From Lachnospiraceae bacterium AF51-6-b8A (GTDB taxonomy: Bacteria; Bacillota; Clostridia; Lachnospirales; Lachnospiraceae): a stretch of 64,000 nt of DNA. Positions 29,241 through 39,334 of this stretch are shown here, in pieces (the stretch's first letter is position 1; every line of letters starts with the position of its first letter). Position numbers and translations under genes: made by a program. The notes under the pieces were generated by a model. It was not told where the DNA came from and made no database searches. It worked only from the letters and a program-made list of their open reading frames with translations. Location: assembly GCA_027682585.1 (NCBI GenBank), contig JAQCZH010000001.1, positions 310,001-374,000 of the forward strand, in the 5' to 3' direction.

Positions 29241-29393
29241 AGAACAGAGTTTGTTAGTGCAACAGCTTTTCTGTCATCGGATGATGCAGAGAAGCTGTAT
29301 TTTGCAGAAACAGCACATGATGCGGGAGTCATCGCAGACGAAGCGTTTGCTGTATTTCAGATTGCAGGATATATGGCAAGTGACGTTAAGTGA
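29241..29393 (+). other. Possible gene remnant downstream of hrcA
   Basis: An open stretch with no start codon, read from 29241 to the TGA at 29391-29393, gives an acidic peptide that includes LSSDDAEKLYFAETAHDAG and AFAVFQIAGYMAS. Codons ending in A (GCA, ACA, GAA) are commoner than in neighbouring genes. It could be the tail of a decayed gene, or an accident of a leader region, since part of it forms the hairpin at 29262-29298. Confidence 0.2.
29262..29303 (+). terminator. Hairpin after hrcA, probable weak terminator
   Basis: ACAGCTTTTCTG (29262-29273) pairs with CAGAGAAGCTGT (29287-29298), 12 bp with one wobble and a 13-base loop, followed by ATTTT. Confidence 0.5.
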
Positions 29394-29411
29394 AAAACTT
29401 AAGAATTTGAG

Positions 29412-29440
29412 TTGACACGACCTGGAGCTGGTGTTATCTT
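29412..29440 (+). promoter_or_regulatory. Heat-shock promoter of grpE-dnaK-dnaJ
   Basis: TTGACA (29412-29417) and TATCTT (29435-29440) are 17 bases apart. A perfect CIRCE follows at 29455. Confidence 0.8.
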
Positions 29441-29454
29441 AATGCATGAAGATA

Positions 29455-29481
29455 TTAGCACTCATCAATATCGAGTGCTAA
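29455..29481 (+). promoter_or_regulatory. Perfect CIRCE operator before grpE
   Basis: TTAGCACTC (29455-29463) and GAGTGCTAA (29473-29481) flank a 9-base spacer, the full CIRCE consensus and the binding site of HrcA. Confidence 0.97.
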
Positions 29482-29527
29482 TTGAAACAAATCCCAGGGT
29501 TGCAGACCCGAGAAAGGTGGTAGTTTT

Positions 29528-30253
29528 TTGGCTGAAGAGAAGAAGACTCCAAAGAGCAGCAATGAAGAGGCTGTGAAAGAAGCCGTAAGAGAGGCCAGAG
29601 AAGAAGCGAAGAAGCAGGAAAAGGCCGGTGAGAACGGGGAAACAGCAGAAGAAACTGCTGGACCTGAGGATATTGAGGAAGCTGTCAGGACAGAAGCGGA
29701 TGGTGAGATTGGGAGAGAGGCAGACCCCCCAACCAGGGACGCCGTCGAAGCTGCGGATACCGCAGAAGCGGACCCCGGGCCAAAAGAGAGCGGGAAGGGA
29801 ATCTTTCACAAGAAGAAGGATCCGAGAGATGAGAAGATCGCCGAGCTCACAGACCGGGTGACCCGTCAGATGGCTGAATTCGACAATTTCCGCAAGCGAA
29901 CGGAGAAAGAGAAGAATGCCAGCTTTGAGATGGGCGCTTCGGCCATTGTCGAGAAGATTCTCCCTGTGGTTGACAACTTCGAGCGCGGATTGAGTCTCTT
30001 GCCGGAAGGAGAGGCAGATGCCTTTGCGGAGGGCATGGACAAGATTTATAAGCAGCTGATCACGACTCTGGCAGATCTGGGAGTCAGTCCCATTGAGGCT
30101 TTGGGGCAAACCTTCGATCCAGAGCTTCACAATGCAGTGATGCATGTGGATGACGAGAATGCCGGTGAGAACGAGATCGTGGAGGAATTACAAAAGGGAT
30201 ACCGTTTTCACGACCGGGTCATCCGCCACAGCATGGTCAAGGTGGCCAACTAA
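29528..30253 (+). CDS. grpE: Nucleotide exchange factor GrpE
   Basis: Releases ADP from DnaK. 241 residues, with a long acidic, Glu/Ala-rich disordered front (about 1-95) longer than in most GrpE proteins. The paired coiled coil (RQMAEFDNFRKRTEKEKN) and the C-terminal beta domain (PIEALGQTFDPELHNAVMHV) follow. The start is TTG at 29528, seven bases after AAAGGTGG; no ATG fits. It is the first gene of the CIRCE-controlled grpE-dnaK-dnaJ unit. Confidence 0.95.
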   Translation: MAEEKKTPKSSNEEAVKEAVREAREEAKKQEKAGENGETAEETAGPEDIEEAVRTEADGEIGREADPPTRDAVEAADTAEADPGPKESGKGIFHKKKDPRDEKIAELTDRVTRQMAEFDNFRKRTEKEKNASFEMGASAIVEKILPVVDNFERGLSLLPEGEADAFAEGMDKIYKQLITTLADLGVSPIEALGQTFDPELHNAVMHVDDENAGENEIVEELQKGYRFHDRVIRHSMVKVAN

Positions 30254-30296
30254 AGAGGCTGGTACAGATTATCTGATTTTTATAATTCAAAAATGA

Positions 30297-32189
<1,893 letters not shown>

Positions 32190-32196
32190 TTAAATC

Positions 32197-33381
32197 ATGG
32201 CAGATAAGAGAGATTTTTATGAGGTGCTGGGCGTCGACAGAAATGCCGACGACGCAGCTCTGAAAAGAGCATATCGCAAGCTTGCCAAGAAATATCACCC
32301 GGATTCTCACCCGGGGGACAAGGTGGCAGAGGAGAAGTTCAAGGAGGCCTCAGAGGCCTATGCCATCCTCTCGGATCCGGACAAACGCCGCCAGTACGAT
32401 CAGTTCGGTATGGGAGCTTTCGAGGGCAACGGAGCCGGCGGAGCCGGAGGTTTTGATTTCTCCGGTATGGACTTTGGAGATATCTTCGGAGATCTCTTCG
32501 GCGGTTTTGGGAGCTTTGGCGGCTTCGGCGGATCCTCCGCCCAGCGCGGTCCCCATAAGGGGGCGAACGTTCACGCGTCTGTTCGCATCAGCTTCGAAGA
32601 GGCTGTCTTCGGTGTGGTTAAGGAACTGGATCTGAACCTGAAGGAGGAGTGTCCGACCTGTCATGGCTCAGGCTGCAGGCCGGGAACAGGCAAGAAGACC
32701 TGCTCCAAATGCGGAGGTAAGGGCAGGGTTGTTATGACCCAGCAGTCCATGTTCGGCACCGTGCAGAACGTGACGACCTGTCCCGATTGCGGAGGCAGCG
32801 GGCAGGTGATCGAGAGCCCATGCCCGGACTGTCACGGGAGCGGATATATCACCAGACGCAAGAAGATACAGGTCAATATACCCGCCGGTATCGACAATGG
32901 ACAGTCCGTTCGTATTCGCGACAAGGGTGAGCCGGGGACAGGCGGAGGCCCCAGAGGGGACCTTCTGGTTGAGGTCCGGGTTTCCGGGCATCCTATTTTC
33001 CAGAGAAACGGCTTCGATCTCTACTCATCCGCTCCGATCACGTACGCCCAGGCGGCAATCGGAAGCGATGTCGAGATTGACACCATTGATGGCAAGGTGA
33101 TCTACACGGTGAAGCCCGGGACACAGACGGATACGAGAATCCGTCTGCGGGGAAAGGGCGTTCCCACTCTGCGCAACAAGAATGTGCGCGGCGACCACTA
33201 TGTCACCTTGGTGGTACAGACGCCGACCCATCTGACGGAAGAGGCCAAGGAGGCACTTCGCCATTTCGATGAGCTCTCCGGAGCAAGTCTTAAGTCCGCG
33301 TCAAATCCCAAGCCGAGAAAGAAGGGCTTTCGGGAGAAGATGCAGGAGATGAAGGATAAGTTCGACGACGCGATGGAATAA
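32197..33381 (+). CDS. dnaJ: Chaperone protein DnaJ
   Basis: Type I Hsp40 co-chaperone, 394 residues. J domain (1-70) with the HPD motif in [11 protein letters not shown] Gly/Phe-rich linker covers about 78-125. Four zinc-binding repeats follow ([24 protein letters not shown] and CPDCHGSG), then the C-terminal substrate domains. ATG 32197 uses AAGGAAG at the end of dnaK as ribosome site, so the two are coupled. A terminator follows at 33423. Confidence 0.97.
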   Translation: MADKRDFYEVLGVDRNADDAALKRAYRKLAKKYHPDSHPGDKVAEEKFKEASEAYAILSDPDKRRQYDQFGMGAFEGNGAGGAGGFDFSGMDFGDIFGDLFGGFGSFGGFGGSSAQRGPHKGANVHASVRISFEEAVFGVVKELDLNLKEECPTCHGSGCRPGTGKKTCSKCGGKGRVVMTQQSMFGTVQNVTTCPDCGGSGQVIESPCPDCHGSGYITRRKKIQVNIPAGIDNGQSVRIRDKGEPGTGGGPRGDLLVEVRVSGHPIFQRNGFDLYSSAPITYAQAAIGSDVEIDTIDGKVIYTVKPGTQTDTRIRLRGKGVPTLRNKNVRGDHYVTLVVQTPTHLTEEAKEALRHFDELSGASLKSASNPKPRKKGFREKMQEMKDKFDDAME

Positions 33382-33422
33382 TTGACAGGATCCCAGTATC
33401 AGGATTCTTATATAAAGACAGA

Positions 33423-33478
33423 GAGCACAGCTTTCTTCCTTTTGATTTTATCGAGAGGAAGCGGCTGTGTTCTTTTTT
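33423..33478 (+). terminator. Terminator after dnaJ
   Basis: GAGCACAG (33423-33430) pairs with CTGTGTTC (33465-33472), and CTTCCT with AGGAAG inside, followed by TTTTTT. The rest of the gap to 33629 shows no gene. Confidence 0.85.
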
Positions 33479-33629
33479 CCATGACAATGAACGACAGGAG
33501 GATCGCCCTTTTTGATCGGACCAGGAAGTCAGGAGGCGCTTTTTGGCCCGTTTGAAGTGCTGAATTCGGGATAAAACCGACCAAATCCAGGTTTTACCCG
33601 ACATAATGACGATGGATTTAAAAAAATAG

Positions 33630-33658
33630 TTGAAATGTGTGAGCATTTTGCATAATAT
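33630..33658 (+). promoter_or_regulatory. Probable promoter of the maltodextrin ABC operon
   Basis: TTGAAA (33630-33635) and TAATAT (33653-33658) are 17 bases apart; CATAAT overlaps at 33651. The operator at 33682 lies just downstream of the predicted start. Confidence 0.55.
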
Positions 33659-33681
33659 AAGAGTGTAAGTTGTGTGAACGC

Positions 33682-33696
33682 TTGGAAACGTTTACA
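33682..33696 (+). promoter_or_regulatory. LacI/CcpA-type operator before malE
   Basis: TTGGAAACGTTTACA has the AAACGTTT palindromic centre typical of LacI-family sites and one mismatch to the CcpA cre consensus read on the reverse strand. Twelve of 15 bases match the site at 43773-43787 before malQ. Confidence 0.7.
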
Positions 33697-33722
33697 AGAT
33701 ATGTGCTTTTATGGAGGGAACT

Positions 33723-34961
33723 ATGAAAAGTAAAAAACTTGCAGCACTTGGCCTGACCGCGTTGATGGGGTTTTCTGCATTGACAGGCTGCGCTGGCGGT
33801 AAGACGTCAGACAAGAATACGAAAACGGAATCAAAGGAAGCAACGCTTACCGTCTGGTCACCATCAGAGGATCAGTCTGAGGAGCAGGGCAACTGGCTCA
33901 AGAAGGAGTTGGATGCATTCCAGCAGGCACATCCGGAGTGGAAGCTTACCTTTAATACCGGCGTATGCCCTGAGGGTGATGCCAAGAATCTTGTAGCCTC
34001 AGATCCGGGAGCGGCAGCCGACGTATTCATGTATGCTAATGATCAGATTCCCGACCTGCTCAAGGCCAACGCTCTGGCAGAGCTGGGAGGATCAACGGTT
34101 GAGGCAATCAAGAAGAATAACGATGCGACGACCGTCAGCACGGTTACCTATAACAATTCGATCTACGGTGTCCCTTTCACGGGCAATACCTGGTTTCTGT
34201 ATTATGACAAGCGTGTCTTCTCCGCAGACGACGCCAAGAACCTCGATACCATGTTGAAGAAGGGTAAGGTCGGTTTCCCCTTATCCAATTCATGGTATTT
34301 CGCCTCTACCTACGTGGCAAACGGCTGCACTCTGTTCGGCAAGGACGGAACAGACGGCAAGGCTGGTATTGACTTTGGCGGAGACAAGGCGACAGCAGTC
34401 ACCAATTACCTGATTGATCTTGCTAAGAACCCCAACTTCAAGGATGCCAATGGCCTGTCAGCAAGTACCCTGGGAGACGGAACAATTAATGCTCTCTTCT
34501 CAGGTTCCTGGGATTATAAGTCCGTTGTAGACGCTCTCGGCCAGGAGAATGTAGGAATTGCCGTACCCCCCAAGTTCAACTTAAACGGCAAGGAAGTGCA
34601 GATGAAGGCCTTCGCGGGTTCCAAGGCAATCGGTGTCAACCCCAACAGCAAGAATTCTGAGATTGCTGTTGCTCTGGCAGCCTTCCTGGGAAGCTCCAAG
34701 GCACAGCAGGATCACTATGATCTTCGCAAGGTAATTCCTTCCGATACCACGCTGAAGGTTTCCGATGATCTGTCAAAGGTACAGATGAGCACCATCGAGA
34801 ATTGCGCAATTGTTCAGCCCCTGCAGTCCGGTATGGGCCAGTATTGGACGCCCGCAGAATCTATGGGTAAGGAGATCATTGCCGGCACAGTAACGCATGA
34901 TAATGCCGCTGAGAAGACGGAGAGCATGAACAAGGCCATGAATACAGCTGCCGTTCAATAA
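33723..34961 (+). CDS. malE: Maltodextrin-type ABC transporter solute-binding lipoprotein
   Basis: Extracellular sugar-binding lipoprotein, 412 residues, lipobox LTGC (Cys23). The family-1 solute-binding fold is shown by LTVWSPSEDQ, YGVPFTGNTWFLYYDKRVF and INALFSGSWD. ATG 33711 is upstream in frame, but ATG 33723 has GGAGGG at 33713-33718 and gives a proper signal peptide. Two permease genes follow, after a terminator-like hairpin. Maltodextrin as substrate is inferred from shared operators with malQ and from family resemblance. Confidence 0.85.
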   Translation: MKSKKLAALGLTALMGFSALTGCAGGKTSDKNTKTESKEATLTVWSPSEDQSEEQGNWLKKELDAFQQAHPEWKLTFNTGVCPEGDAKNLVASDPGAAADVFMYANDQIPDLLKANALAELGGSTVEAIKKNNDATTVSTVTYNNSIYGVPFTGNTWFLYYDKRVFSADDAKNLDTMLKKGKVGFPLSNSWYFASTYVANGCTLFGKDGTDGKAGIDFGGDKATAVTNYLIDLAKNPNFKDANGLSASTLGDGTINALFSGSWDYKSVVDALGQENVGIAVPPKFNLNGKEVQMKAFAGSKAIGVNPNSKNSEIAVALAAFLGSSKAQQDHYDLRKVIPSDTTLKVSDDLSKVQMSTIENCAIVQPLQSGMGQYWTPAESMGKEIIAGTVTHDNAAEKTESMNKAMNTAAVQ

Positions 34962-34980
34962 CATTGCATTTACTGATGGA

Positions 34981-35020
34981 AGGAATGCGGTTGGCATTAC
35001 AGCCGCATTCCTCTTTTCTT
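34981..35020 (+). terminator. Attenuating hairpin between malE and malF
   Basis: AGGAATGCGG (34981-34990) pairs perfectly with CCGCATTCCT (35003-35012), followed by CTTTTCTT. It sits between the binding protein and permease genes of one operon, so partial read-through is expected. Confidence 0.8.
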
Positions 35021-35030
35021 ATAGAATTGG

Positions 35031-36395
35031 ATGAATTGTATGGAAAATAAAATGCAAAGTAAAATTCCACTCTCGAAGGCGATTGCCGCCGGAGATATAC
35101 AGACGAAGTTATCCATCCCCTTCATGGGACTTGGGATATTTCTCAAGGGGCAGAAGATCAAGGGCGGTCTTATTTTTCTGCTGGAAGTTGCTTTTGTGCT
35201 CTATATGGCTACTTCCGGAGGCTATGCTTTATCTATGTTGCCTTCACTCGGTAACTCGGCCCAGCAGAAGGTCTGGAACGAAGCAAAGCAGATCTACGAG
35301 TACTCAGCCGGGGATAATTCACAGCTGATTCTTCTGTCCGGGATCGTGACCTGTTTTGTGATCGTAGGATTTATCCTCCTGTGGATTATGCAGATCAAGC
35401 AGGCATATCGTCTGCAACTGCAAAAAGAAAACAATGTCCATGTCAAGACCTTCGCCGAGGATATCAGATCTCTCTTCGATGAGAACCTGCACATCACCCT
35501 GATGTCTCTGCCATGCATCGGTATTTTGGTGTTCAATATTGTGCCTCTGGTTTACATGATCAGTATGGCCTTCACCTCCTATTCCAAGGAAGATAATCAC
35601 TTACAGTTATTCGGCTGGAACGGCCTGACCCAGTTCCAGCGCGTACTGAACTTCGGCGGTAATATAGGAAGGCAGTTCTGGCATGTCCTGGCCTGGACCG
35701 TTGTCTGGGCACTGGTTGCGACCTTCTTAAACTATGTCATGGGAATGATTCTTGCCATGATCATCAACCGCAAGGAGACAAAGGCAAAGGGCTTCTGGCG
35801 CTTTTGCTTTGTGCTCTCAATTGCGGTTCCGCAGTTCGTTTCACTGATGATTATGAATATCATGCTGCAGCCGTCGGGCGCAATCAATGTTCTCCTGCAG
35901 AATCATGGATTGATCAGCGGTCCCCTGCCCTTCTTCACAGATGCTATGTGGGCCAGGGTTACGATCATCCTGATCAATCTCTGGGTAGGTATCCCCTACA
36001 CCATGCTTCAGGTCACGGGTATTCTTCAGAATATTCCGAGCGAACTCTATGAAGCGGCACGCATGGACGGGGCGGGTCCGGTCAAGATCTTCATGAAGAT
36101 TACCCTGCCCTATATGCTGTTTGTGACGACGCCCTATCTGATCACTTCATTTGTGGGCAACATCAATAACTTCAATGTCATTTACCTCTTATCCGGTGGT
36201 GGTCCTACCTATGTGGGCGACACGGCAGGACAGACGGATCTTCTGGTAACCTGGCTCTACAAGCTGACCATTGACCAGCAGTATTACAATCTGGGCGCGG
36301 TTATCGGTATCCTGACATTTGTTATCCTGACGGTCGTTACACTCGTAACCTACCGCAGATCGAAATCCTATAAGAACGAGGAGGCGTTCATGTGA
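35031..36395 (+). CDS. malF: Maltodextrin-type ABC transporter permease (MalF-like)
   Basis: Inner-membrane permease, about 454 residues, with an N-terminal extension that carries two or three extra helices before the core, as in MalF-type subunits of Firmicutes. The ATPase-contact loop EAARMDGAGPVKIFMKITLP near residue 341 matches the EAA motif. The start is uncertain: ATG 35031, 35040 and 35052 are all in frame and none has a good Shine-Dalgarno. It overlaps malG at the stop. Confidence 0.87.
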   Translation: MNCMENKMQSKIPLSKAIAAGDIQTKLSIPFMGLGIFLKGQKIKGGLIFLLEVAFVLYMATSGGYALSMLPSLGNSAQQKVWNEAKQIYEYSAGDNSQLILLSGIVTCFVIVGFILLWIMQIKQAYRLQLQKENNVHVKTFAEDIRSLFDENLHITLMSLPCIGILVFNIVPLVYMISMAFTSYSKEDNHLQLFGWNGLTQFQRVLNFGGNIGRQFWHVLAWTVVWALVATFLNYVMGMILAMIINRKETKAKGFWRFCFVLSIAVPQFVSLMIMNIMLQPSGAINVLLQNHGLISGPLPFFTDAMWARVTIILINLWVGIPYTMLQVTGILQNIPSELYEAARMDGAGPVKIFMKITLPYMLFVTTPYLITSFVGNINNFNVIYLLSGGGPTYVGDTAGQTDLLVTWLYKLTIDQQYYNLGAVIGILTFVILTVVTLVTYRRSKSYKNEEAFM

Positions 36396-37279
36396 TGAAT
36401 ACGAATACAGTTACAGTAAAGCGTAATCGAAAGAGTCTTTCCAAGCGCATCAACAATCTCCTTGTTCACCTGTTTTTGGCAGTACTGGCGGCAATATGGA
36501 TATTGCCGATCTTATGGATCGTACTGACAAGCTTCCGCGCAGAACCGGGCTCCTATGTCAGCACCTTTTTCCCCAAGGGTTACACGCTTGCCAATTATGT
36601 CAAGCTGTTCACAGACCGTAATGTATTGGACTTTCCCCGCATGTTCGGGAACACCCTGATCATAGCGATCTGTACCTGCATTGTCTCGACTTTCTTCGTC
36701 CTGTCCGTTTCTTACTGCCTGTCCCGTATGCGCTTTCGCTTTCGTAAGCCCTACATGAATCTGGCTATGGTTCTTGGATTGTTCCCGGGATTTATGGCTA
36801 TGATTGCCGAGTATTATATCCTGAAGGCAATGGGGCTGACCGATGGATCCATGATCCGTCTGGCCTTGATCATTGTCTACTCAGCCGGAACCGGTTTGGG
36901 ATTCCAGATTACGAAGGGCTATTTTGACATGATTCCCCGTGCGGTTGACGAGGCCGCAATTGTGGACGGCGCGACCCAATGGCAGGTATTTACGAGAATT
37001 ACCATACCGCTGTCAAAGCCGATCATTATCTACACGATCATGACCTCCTTTATCGGCCCCTGGGTTGACTTCATCTTTGCCAAGGTCATTGTGCGAGCCA
37101 ACTCCGATCAGTTTACGGTTGCCATCGGCCTTTGGAACATGCTGCAGAAAGAATATATCAATCAGTGGTATACCTGCTTTGCAGCGGGAGCTGTTGTGAT
37201 TTCCGTTCCGATCGCAATTCTCTTTGTCTTCATGCAGAAGTTCTATGTCGAGGGAATGTCTGGAGCGGTCAAGGGATAA
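36395..37279 (+). CDS. malG: Maltodextrin-type ABC transporter permease (MalG-like)
   Basis: Second permease subunit, 294 residues, about six membrane helices. EAA loop EAAIVDGATQWQVFTRITIP near residue 188. ATG 36395 overlaps the malF stop (TGATG), with GAGGAGG upstream; a GTG one codon earlier is also possible. No ATPase gene follows: the operon ends in a terminator at 37361, so a shared MsmX-type ATPase encoded elsewhere probably powers the transporter, as is common in Firmicutes. Confidence 0.9.
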   Translation: MNTNTVTVKRNRKSLSKRINNLLVHLFLAVLAAIWILPILWIVLTSFRAEPGSYVSTFFPKGYTLANYVKLFTDRNVLDFPRMFGNTLIIAICTCIVSTFFVLSVSYCLSRMRFRFRKPYMNLAMVLGLFPGFMAMIAEYYILKAMGLTDGSMIRLALIIVYSAGTGLGFQITKGYFDMIPRAVDEAAIVDGATQWQVFTRITIPLSKPIIIYTIMTSFIGPWVDFIFAKVIVRANSDQFTVAIGLWNMLQKEYINQWYTCFAAGAVVISVPIAILFVFMQKFYVEGMSGAVKG

Positions 37280-37330
37280 GACAGACCGGAAGCAGACTGA
37301 AATCAGGCTGCTGGCCAGCCAATGGAATTA

Positions 37331-37359
37331 TCGACAGTAGTTGTATTTTATGCTAGTAT
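37331..37359 (+). promoter_or_regulatory. Possible extended -10 promoter for prmA
   Basis: TCGACA (37331-37336) and TGCTAGTAT (TAGTAT at 37354-37359) are 17 bases apart with a TGn extension. Transcription would begin inside the left arm of the malG terminator. Confidence 0.4.
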
Positions 37360-37360
37360 G

Positions 37361-37407
37361 GCACACGGACATGCCCTCCTGTGAGAGGGCTTCCGTGTGC
37401 TGTTTTT
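37361..37407 (+). terminator. Terminator after malG
   Basis: GCACACGG (37361-37368) pairs with CCGTGTGC (37393-37400), and GCCCTC with GAGGGC inside, followed by TGTTTTT. Confidence 0.88.
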
Positions 37408-37456
37408 ATGATAACTGGCAATCAAATCGCTGCAGGATATGCATGTCGTGACATGT

Positions 37457-37493
37457 GACAATCGACTGTTTGCAAAGCATACATTCCATTGTC
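37457..37493 (+). repeat. ATTCCATTG-family hairpin, copy C
   Basis: GACAAT (37457-37462) pairs with ATTGTC (37488-37493); inside, TGT/ACA and GC/GC close an AAA triloop. The core ATTCCATTG is at 37483-37491. It lies in the gap before prmA, next to CATGTCGTGACATG, a second small dyad. Confidence 0.6.
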
Positions 37494-37550
37494 GCTTTGG
37501 AGGGCGAAGATTCGCGGCGTCAGGCTTTTCCCGGCCGAAGAGGAGAGAAT

Positions 37551-38507
37551 ATGGGTTATATTCGCTATACGATTGAGACGAGGGAGGAGGCGGAGGAGAT
37601 TGTCAGCTGCCTTTTGGCAGAGGAAGGGATCGATTCCCTTGAGATTGATGATCTGCTTCCGGTCGATGACAGCATACAGGGGGGCAATTTCGAGGAGTTA
37701 CAGCCGGATCTGCCGGAGGACGACGGCTCCTGCCGCATCCGTTTCTATCTGGACGCAGAGGGGGATCATACCGAACTGCTCGGGAGAGTTCGAACTGCTC
37801 TGGAAGAGGCCAGAGCTTATGCGGATATGGGTTCTTTGACCATCCGTGAGGAACGGATCCGGCGAGAGGACTGGCAGGACAAGTGGAAAGAGTACTTCCA
37901 CAGCTTTTCCATTGAGGATATTCTCTTTGTCCCCAGTTGGGAGAACCCTCCCGCAGACCTGGAAGGGAAGACCCTGATTCGCATTGATCCGGGCATTGCC
38001 TTCGGAACCGGCAGGCATGAGAGTACCGAACTTTGTATCCGGGCCATGCGTCATTATCTGAAGAAGAGAGATGCTGTTCTGGATGTGGGTTTTGGCTCCG
38101 GGATTCTCTCTGTAGTTGCCGCAAGCCTTGGCGCCGGTTCGCTGGCGGGCACGGATATCGACCCGATTTGTAAGGATGCGGTCGCGCAGAATATGGAGGC
38201 CAATGGTTTTTGTTTTGACCCGGCGCGCTTTTATATCGGAAATCTGGCGGAGGATACCGGACTGCGGAAGGAACTGGGAGAGGGCTGCTATGATCTTGTC
38301 TTCGCTAATATTCTGGCGGATATTATCACGGCGATGGCACCGGATCTTCGGGATCGGCTCCGACCGGGAGGTCTTCTTATCACATCCGGAATTATTGACT
38401 TCAAGCAAGAAGAGGTGGAAGATGCCCTGAGGGATCAGAAACTGGAAATTGTCGAGGTCAATGCCCTGGGTGAGTGGCGCAGTATCATTGCCAGGCGACC
38501 GGAATGA
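37551..38507 (+). CDS. prmA: Ribosomal protein L11 methyltransferase
   Basis: SAM-dependent enzyme that trimethylates ribosomal protein L11. 318 residues from ATG 37551, which has GAGGAGAG upstream and the family N-terminus MGYIRYTIETREEAEEIV. The upstream in-frame extension to 37455 lies in the repeat region and is unlikely to be translated. SAM motif DVGFGSGILSVVAASLG near 182-198; the substrate-recognition domain is the first 120 residues. rsmE follows, a pairing common in Firmicutes. Confidence 0.94.
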   Translation: MGYIRYTIETREEAEEIVSCLLAEEGIDSLEIDDLLPVDDSIQGGNFEELQPDLPEDDGSCRIRFYLDAEGDHTELLGRVRTALEEARAYADMGSLTIREERIRREDWQDKWKEYFHSFSIEDILFVPSWENPPADLEGKTLIRIDPGIAFGTGRHESTELCIRAMRHYLKKRDAVLDVGFGSGILSVVAASLGAGSLAGTDIDPICKDAVAQNMEANGFCFDPARFYIGNLAEDTGLRKELGEGCYDLVFANILADIITAMAPDLRDRLRPGGLLITSGIIDFKQEEVEDALRDQKLEIVEVNALGEWRSIIARRPE

Positions 38508-38585
38508 TTCGTGATACAGAATGGCAGAACAATAAAGAGATCCGTTTTTGGGGATCTCCTGTGCTGGAAAAGCAGGTGGAGAAGA

Positions 38586-39326
38586 ATGCAGCAGGTCTTT
38601 GTCGACGCGCGGCAAGTGAATGATGAGATCGTCACGATTCAGGGAGAGGATGCCAGGCATCTGGGGAGAGTCGTTCGCATCCGTCCCGGAGAGGAAGTGC
38701 GTGTCAGTGTGCGCGGCGGCAGGGATTATTATGGTCATGTCCTGACGGTAGATCGGGAGGAGATGACTGTAAAGCTGGTTGAGGAGGCTGCCAGCACGGA
38801 GCTCGCCCAGAAGATCTGTCTCTTTCAGGCGATTCCCAAGGGGGACCGGATGGAGACGGTCATTGAGAAGGCGGTTGAACTGGGGGTTTATGAGATTGTT
38901 CCGATGGAGACCAGATACTGCGTGGTCAGGCTGGACGAGAAGAAGAAAGCCAAAAAGAGAGAACGCTGGCAAGCGATTGCGGCCAGCGCGGCCCGTCAGT
39001 CAAAACGCAGCATCATTCCAGGGATCGCCCCGGTCATACCTTATCAGAAAGCCCTGGATGACGCTGGTAACGCGGATCTGGTCCTTCTTCCCTATGAGAA
39101 TGCCTGCGGCATGCAGGCGACTGGAGAGGCTCTGACGGCTGTAGCCCATGCAGGAGATATTGGCATATTTATTGGGCCGGAAGGCGGATTCGCGGCAGAT
39201 GAGATAAAGGCGGCTCAGAGGAAAGACAATATAAGAGTCATTTCCCTGGGCAGACGAATTTTGAGAACCGATACGGCGGCCATTGCGGCCATGACCATGG
39301 TCATGATGGCCTGTGAGAGCAGATAG
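38586..39326 (+). CDS. rsmE: 16S rRNA (uracil(1498)-N3)-methyltransferase
   Basis: SPOUT-class enzyme making m3U1498. 246 residues from ATG 38586 (MQQVFVDARQV), with GGTGGAG upstream; an in-frame extension to 38511 is not supported. An N-terminal PUA-like domain precedes the SPOUT knot, which shows FIGPEGGFAADEI and SLGRRILRTDTAAIAAM. Its stop is eight bases before the cysteine desulfurase gene. Confidence 0.94.
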   Translation: MQQVFVDARQVNDEIVTIQGEDARHLGRVVRIRPGEEVRVSVRGGRDYYGHVLTVDREEMTVKLVEEAASTELAQKICLFQAIPKGDRMETVIEKAVELGVYEIVPMETRYCVVRLDEKKKAKKRERWQAIAASAARQSKRSIIPGIAPVIPYQKALDDAGNADLVLLPYENACGMQATGEALTAVAHAGDIGIFIGPEGGFAADEIKAAQRKDNIRVISLGRRILRTDTAAIAAMTMVMMACESR

Positions 39327-39334
39327 AGGCTTGT

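Noticed and set aside
33382..33416. TTGACA after dnaJ with TATATA-like bases
   Set aside because: Spacing of about 20 bases and a terminator directly downstream make it an unlikely promoter.
36392..36394. GTG start for malG
   Set aside because: ATG 36395, one codon later, overlaps the malF stop and is more usual; the difference is one residue.
37698..38972. Long reverse-strand open frame opposite prmA and rsmE
   Set aside because: Antisense of two conserved genes; a by-product of their codon bias.
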